A stretch of 64,000 nucleotides of DNA, taken from assembly GCF_011393025.1 (NCBI RefSeq), contig NZ_JAAOEO010000002.1:248001-312000 (forward strand), given 5' to 3'. The stretch's first letter is position 1, and each line of letters starts with the position of its first letter. The notes beneath the pieces are model-generated. The model had not been told where the DNA came from. It did not search any database and worked only from the letters and a program-made list of their open reading frames with translations. The position numbers and the translations under genes were made by a program. The stretch is from Neobacillus terrae. GTDB lineage: Bacteria > Bacillota > Bacilli > Bacillales > Cytobacillaceae. Positions 61,413 to 64,000 of this stretch are shown piece after piece.

Positions 61413-62303
61413 GTGAACGTTTCTTTAAAGTTATTTCTCGAATATTTACAAATTGAAAAAAATTACTCACAATATACAATTGAACATTATCAGCACGACA
61501 TTAGTAATTTTATTATGTTCATGTCTGAACAAGCTATTACTAACTTTAATAATGTCCAATATTCTGATGCACGTCTCTATCTAACCGTACTTTACGAGCG
61601 AAAGCTTGCAAGGAAAACCGTTGCCCGAAAAATTTCGAGTCTGCGGAGTTTTTATAAGTTTATGGTAAGGGAAAAGGAAACGGATGAAAATCCTTTTAAA
61701 CTTGTGAATATCCCAAAAGCTGAGAAAAGACTTCCTGAGTTTTTCTATGAAGATGAACTTCAGCTGCTTTTTCAAAGCTGTGAAGCAGAGACACCCTTAG
61801 GCCAAAGGAACAAAGCCCTTCTCGAGCTATTATACGCTACAGGTATTCGTGTGAGTGAATGCTGCCAGATTCGCTTGCGGGATTTGGATTTTTATCTATC
61901 AACAGTACTTGTTCATGGAAAGGGAAATAAGGAAAGATATGTTCCCTTTGGCAGCTTTGCAGAAGACTCCCTCGAACGATACATAAACGATGGAAGACGA
62001 AAGCTCTTAAATGGCAAAGAGGCTAATGATACACTGTTCCTTAACCATAGAGGAGGTCCTCTTACTGATAGAGGCATCAGGAAGATATTGAATTCAATTA
62101 TTGATCATTCAGCATTAAATGGGAAAATACATCCTCATATGCTTCGGCATACCTTTGCGACGCATTTGCTGAATAATGGGGCCGATTTAAGAAGCGTTCA
62201 GGAATTGCTTGGTCATGCATTCCTTTCATCAACCCAAATTTATACCCATGTGACAAATGAACATTTGAGAAAAACCTATATGTCCCATCATCCCAGGGCT
62301 TAA
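61413..62303 (+). CDS. xerC: Tyrosine recombinase XerC
   Basis: 296 aa. Resolves chromosome dimers at dif with XerD (CodV in B. subtilis). N-terminal SAM-like domain with FLEYLQIEKNYSQYTI. The catalytic residues are visible: Arg in ATGIRVSECCQ (about 150), Lys in HGKGNKERY (about 175), HxxR in HPHMLRHTFATH (about 245), His in ELLGHAFLSS and nucleophile Tyr in STQIYTHVT (about 280). I chose GTG 61413, about 10 nt after GAAAGG; the TTG at 61404 is too close. First gene of the xerC-hslV-hslU unit. Confidence 0.95.
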   Translation: MNVSLKLFLEYLQIEKNYSQYTIEHYQHDISNFIMFMSEQAITNFNNVQYSDARLYLTVLYERKLARKTVARKISSLRSFYKFMVREKETDENPFKLVNIPKAEKRLPEFFYEDELQLLFQSCEAETPLGQRNKALLELLYATGIRVSECCQIRLRDLDFYLSTVLVHGKGNKERYVPFGSFAEDSLERYINDGRRKLLNGKEANDTLFLNHRGGPLTDRGIRKILNSIIDHSALNGKIHPHMLRHTFATHLLNNGADLRSVQELLGHAFLSSTQIYTHVTNEHLRKTYMSHHPRA

Positions 62304-62394
62304 AAAGAGTACCGGGGAGATTTATTAGAGTATAGACGGTTCTTCCGGCAAAGAGCGTCGGAGTATACACTTCCTGAAAGGGGAATAATTTCAT

Positions 62395-62937
62395 ATGTCA
62401 GAATTTCACGCAACCACTATATTTGCCGTACATCACAATGGTGAATGTGCAATGTCTGGTGACGGCCAGGTTACTTTTGGGAATGCAGTAGTGATGAAAC
62501 ACACAGCAAGAAAAGTAAGAAAGATATTTAATGGAAGAGTGTTAGCTGGATTTGCTGGGTCTGTGGCAGATGCCTTTACTTTATTTGAGATGTTCGAAGG
62601 TAAATTACTGGAGTATAATGGCAACTTGCAGAGAGCATCAGTAGAACTGGCTAAAGAGTGGAGAAGTGACAAAGTGCTTCGCAAACTTGAGGCAATGCTG
62701 ATTGTTATGGATCGGGAAAATTTGCTGCTGGTTTCAGGAACAGGTGAAGTAATCGAGCCAGACGATGGAATATTGGCCATTGGATCAGGCGGCAATTATG
62801 CATTATCAGCTGGACGTTCTTTAAAACGTTATGCAGGGGAACATATGACTGCAAAAGAAATTGCAAAGGCTTCACTTGAGGTAGCTGCGGAAATATGCGT
62901 ATACACCAACACCAATATTATTGTAGAAGAGCTCTAA
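62395..62937 (+). CDS. hslV: ATP-dependent protease subunit HslV (ClpQ/CodW)
   Basis: 180 aa. Proteasome-like peptidase that forms a complex with the HslU ATPase. N terminus is [12 protein letters not shown]: Ser2 would be the N-terminal nucleophile after processing, as in B. subtilis CodW, instead of the Thr used in E. coli. [33 protein letters not shown] and [19 protein letters not shown] are conserved. AAAGGGG precedes the ATG; hslU starts 21 nt after its stop. Confidence 0.96.
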   Translation: MSEFHATTIFAVHHNGECAMSGDGQVTFGNAVVMKHTARKVRKIFNGRVLAGFAGSVADAFTLFEMFEGKLLEYNGNLQRASVELAKEWRSDKVLRKLEAMLIVMDRENLLLVSGTGEVIEPDDGILAIGSGGNYALSAGRSLKRYAGEHMTAKEIAKASLEVAAEICVYTNTNIIVEEL

Positions 62938-62958
62938 TCGGGAAGGAGAAATATTTTT

Positions 62959-64000
62959 ATGGTAAAAACATCTAATTTGACTCCCCGCCAGATTGTTGAG
63001 AGGCTTGATCAATATATAATCGGGCAAAAGGATGCAAAAAAAGCAGTAGCTGTCGCCTTGAGAAATCGTTACCGCCGTGGATTGTTAAATGAAAAATTGA
63101 GAGACGAAATCATCCCGAAGAATATCCTGATGATTGGGCCAACAGGTGTAGGAAAAACCGAAATAGCAAGAAGAATGGCTAAATTGGTAGGGGCTCCTTT
63201 TATTAAGATTGAAGCAACCAAATTTACAGAAGTCGGCTATGTAGGCAGAGATGTTGAATCCATGGTTCGTGACCTCGTTGAAACATCTGTAAGGCTTGTA
63301 AAAGAGGAGAAAATGTTAAGCGTTAAGGAAAGAGCAGAAGAAAACGCTAACCGGCGCCTAGTTGAGCTTCTCGTTCCAACAGCTAAGAAAACTGCTAATT
63401 ACAAAAATCCTCTTGAAATGCTTTTTGGCGGAGGCCAGCAGGCTGAGCAGGAAACATCAAAGCAAGAGGACTTTGCCGATTATGAAAAACAAAAAGCAGT
63501 AAAAGAAAAACTGGCACTTGGGCAGCTGGAGGACGAACTTGTTACTGTTGACGTAGAAGAGCAGGCACCCTCAATGTTTGATATGCTCCAGGGTTCCGGC
63601 ATGGAACAAATGGGAATGAATATGCAGGATGTATTAGGAAACTTAATGCCTAAAAAGCATAAAAAAAGAAAACTGACAGTCAGAGAAGCTCGGAAAGTTT
63701 TAACCAATGAAGAGGCTCAAAAGCTGATTGATATGGATGAAGTAACACAGGAAGCTGTTTTCCGCGCCGAGCAGGCAGGTATTATCTTTATTGATGAAAT
63801 TGATAAAATTGCCAGCAAAAACTCCGGTGGTTCGTCTGCTGATGTATCGCGTGAAGGAGTACAGCGAGATATCCTGCCTGTTGTAGAAGGGTCCACAGTG
63901 GTTACAAAATATGGTTCAGTTAAAACAGATCATGTTCTCTTTATAGCTGCGGGTGCCTTTCATATGGCTAAACCATCAGACCTTATACCGGAACTGCAAG
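62959..64000 (+). CDS. hslU: ATP-dependent protease ATPase subunit HslU (ClpY), 5' part
   Basis: Runs off the right edge after 347 codons. AAA+ unfoldase that feeds HslV. N-terminal [20 protein letters not shown] (about 7-26), Walker [16 protein letters not shown] (about 58-72), then the intermediate I-domain (about 110-240, [20 protein letters not shown] and the [11 protein letters not shown] stretch) and Walker [14 protein letters not shown] (about 275). GGAAGGAG lies 10 nt before the ATG. In B. subtilis codY would follow. Confidence 0.96.
   Translation, partial: MVKTSNLTPRQIVERLDQYIIGQKDAKKAVAVALRNRYRRGLLNEKLRDEIIPKNILMIGPTGVGKTEIARRMAKLVGAPFIKIEATKFTEVGYVGRDVESMVRDLVETSVRLVKEEKMLSVKERAEENANRRLVELLVPTAKKTANYKNPLEMLFGGGQQAEQETSKQEDFADYEKQKAVKEKLALGQLEDELVTVDVEEQAPSMFDMLQGSGMEQMGMNMQDVLGNLMPKKHKKRKLTVREARKVLTNEEAQKLIDMDEVTQEAVFRAEQAGIIFIDEIDKIASKNSGGSSADVSREGVQRDILPVVEGSTVVTKYGSVKTDHVLFIAAGAFHMAKPSDLIPELQ

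Overview
The window is a continuous stretch of core chromosome from a low-to-moderate G+C, endospore-forming member of the Bacillaceae. Evidence for this is the gene order, which closely follows the pyr to clpY (hslU) segment of Bacillus subtilis, the 27-codon spoVM gene, Bacillus-type RemA, FapR, PrpC/PrkC and RsgA, and strong Shine-Dalgarno sites with frequent TTG and GTG starts. I did not identify the species. Almost every gene lies on the + strand; only rqcH and rpmB are on the - strand. No phage, insertion-sequence transposase, CRISPR array, rRNA or tRNA was seen.

Layout. 1-6574: distal part of the pyrimidine operon (3' end of carA, then carB, pyrK, pyrD, pyrF, pyrE, mostly overlapping). 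6575-11517: a repeat element, the convergent rqcH, and a P-type Ca2+-ATPase gene (yloB). 11661-26520: yloC, remA, gmk, rpoZ, coaBC, priA, def, fmt, rsmB, rlmN, prpC, prkC, rsgA, rpe, thiN, a run combining nucleotide and CoA metabolism, replication restart, initiator-Met formylation and deformylation, rRNA modification and the Ser/Thr phosphatase-kinase pair. 26632-29658: spoVM, the divergent rpmB, yloU and yloV. 29839-33479: serine dehydratase sdaAB-sdaAA and recG. 33847-37531: the FapR regulon (fapR, plsX, fabD, fabG, acpP). 38006-45272: rnc, smc, ftsY, ylxM, ffh (RNA processing, chromosome organisation, SRP targeting). 45540-52943: ribosome genes and maturation factors (rpsP, khpA, ylqD, rimM, trmD, rplS, lepB, rbgA, rnhB) and the ylqG-ylqH pair. 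53738-64000: sucC, sucD, dprA, topA, trmFO, xerC, hslV and the 5' part of hslU.

The coding content is conserved; the variation lies in the intergenic DNA. At least three families of short non-coding dispersed repeats occupy gaps that are small or absent in B. subtilis as I recall its map. They include MITE-like elements with GGCTCTTTTC terminal inverted repeats (one reduced to 57 bp), a structured element inserted between sucC and sucD and also downstream of pyrE and ffh, and a 126-bp tandem duplication between topA and trmFO. The last 62 nt of ffh are duplicated together with a copy of one such element. The least understood protein pair is YlqG-YlqH: it looks like a FliK-like substrate-specificity protein and a free-standing FlhB C-terminal fragment, encoded by overlapping genes outside any flagellar locus.
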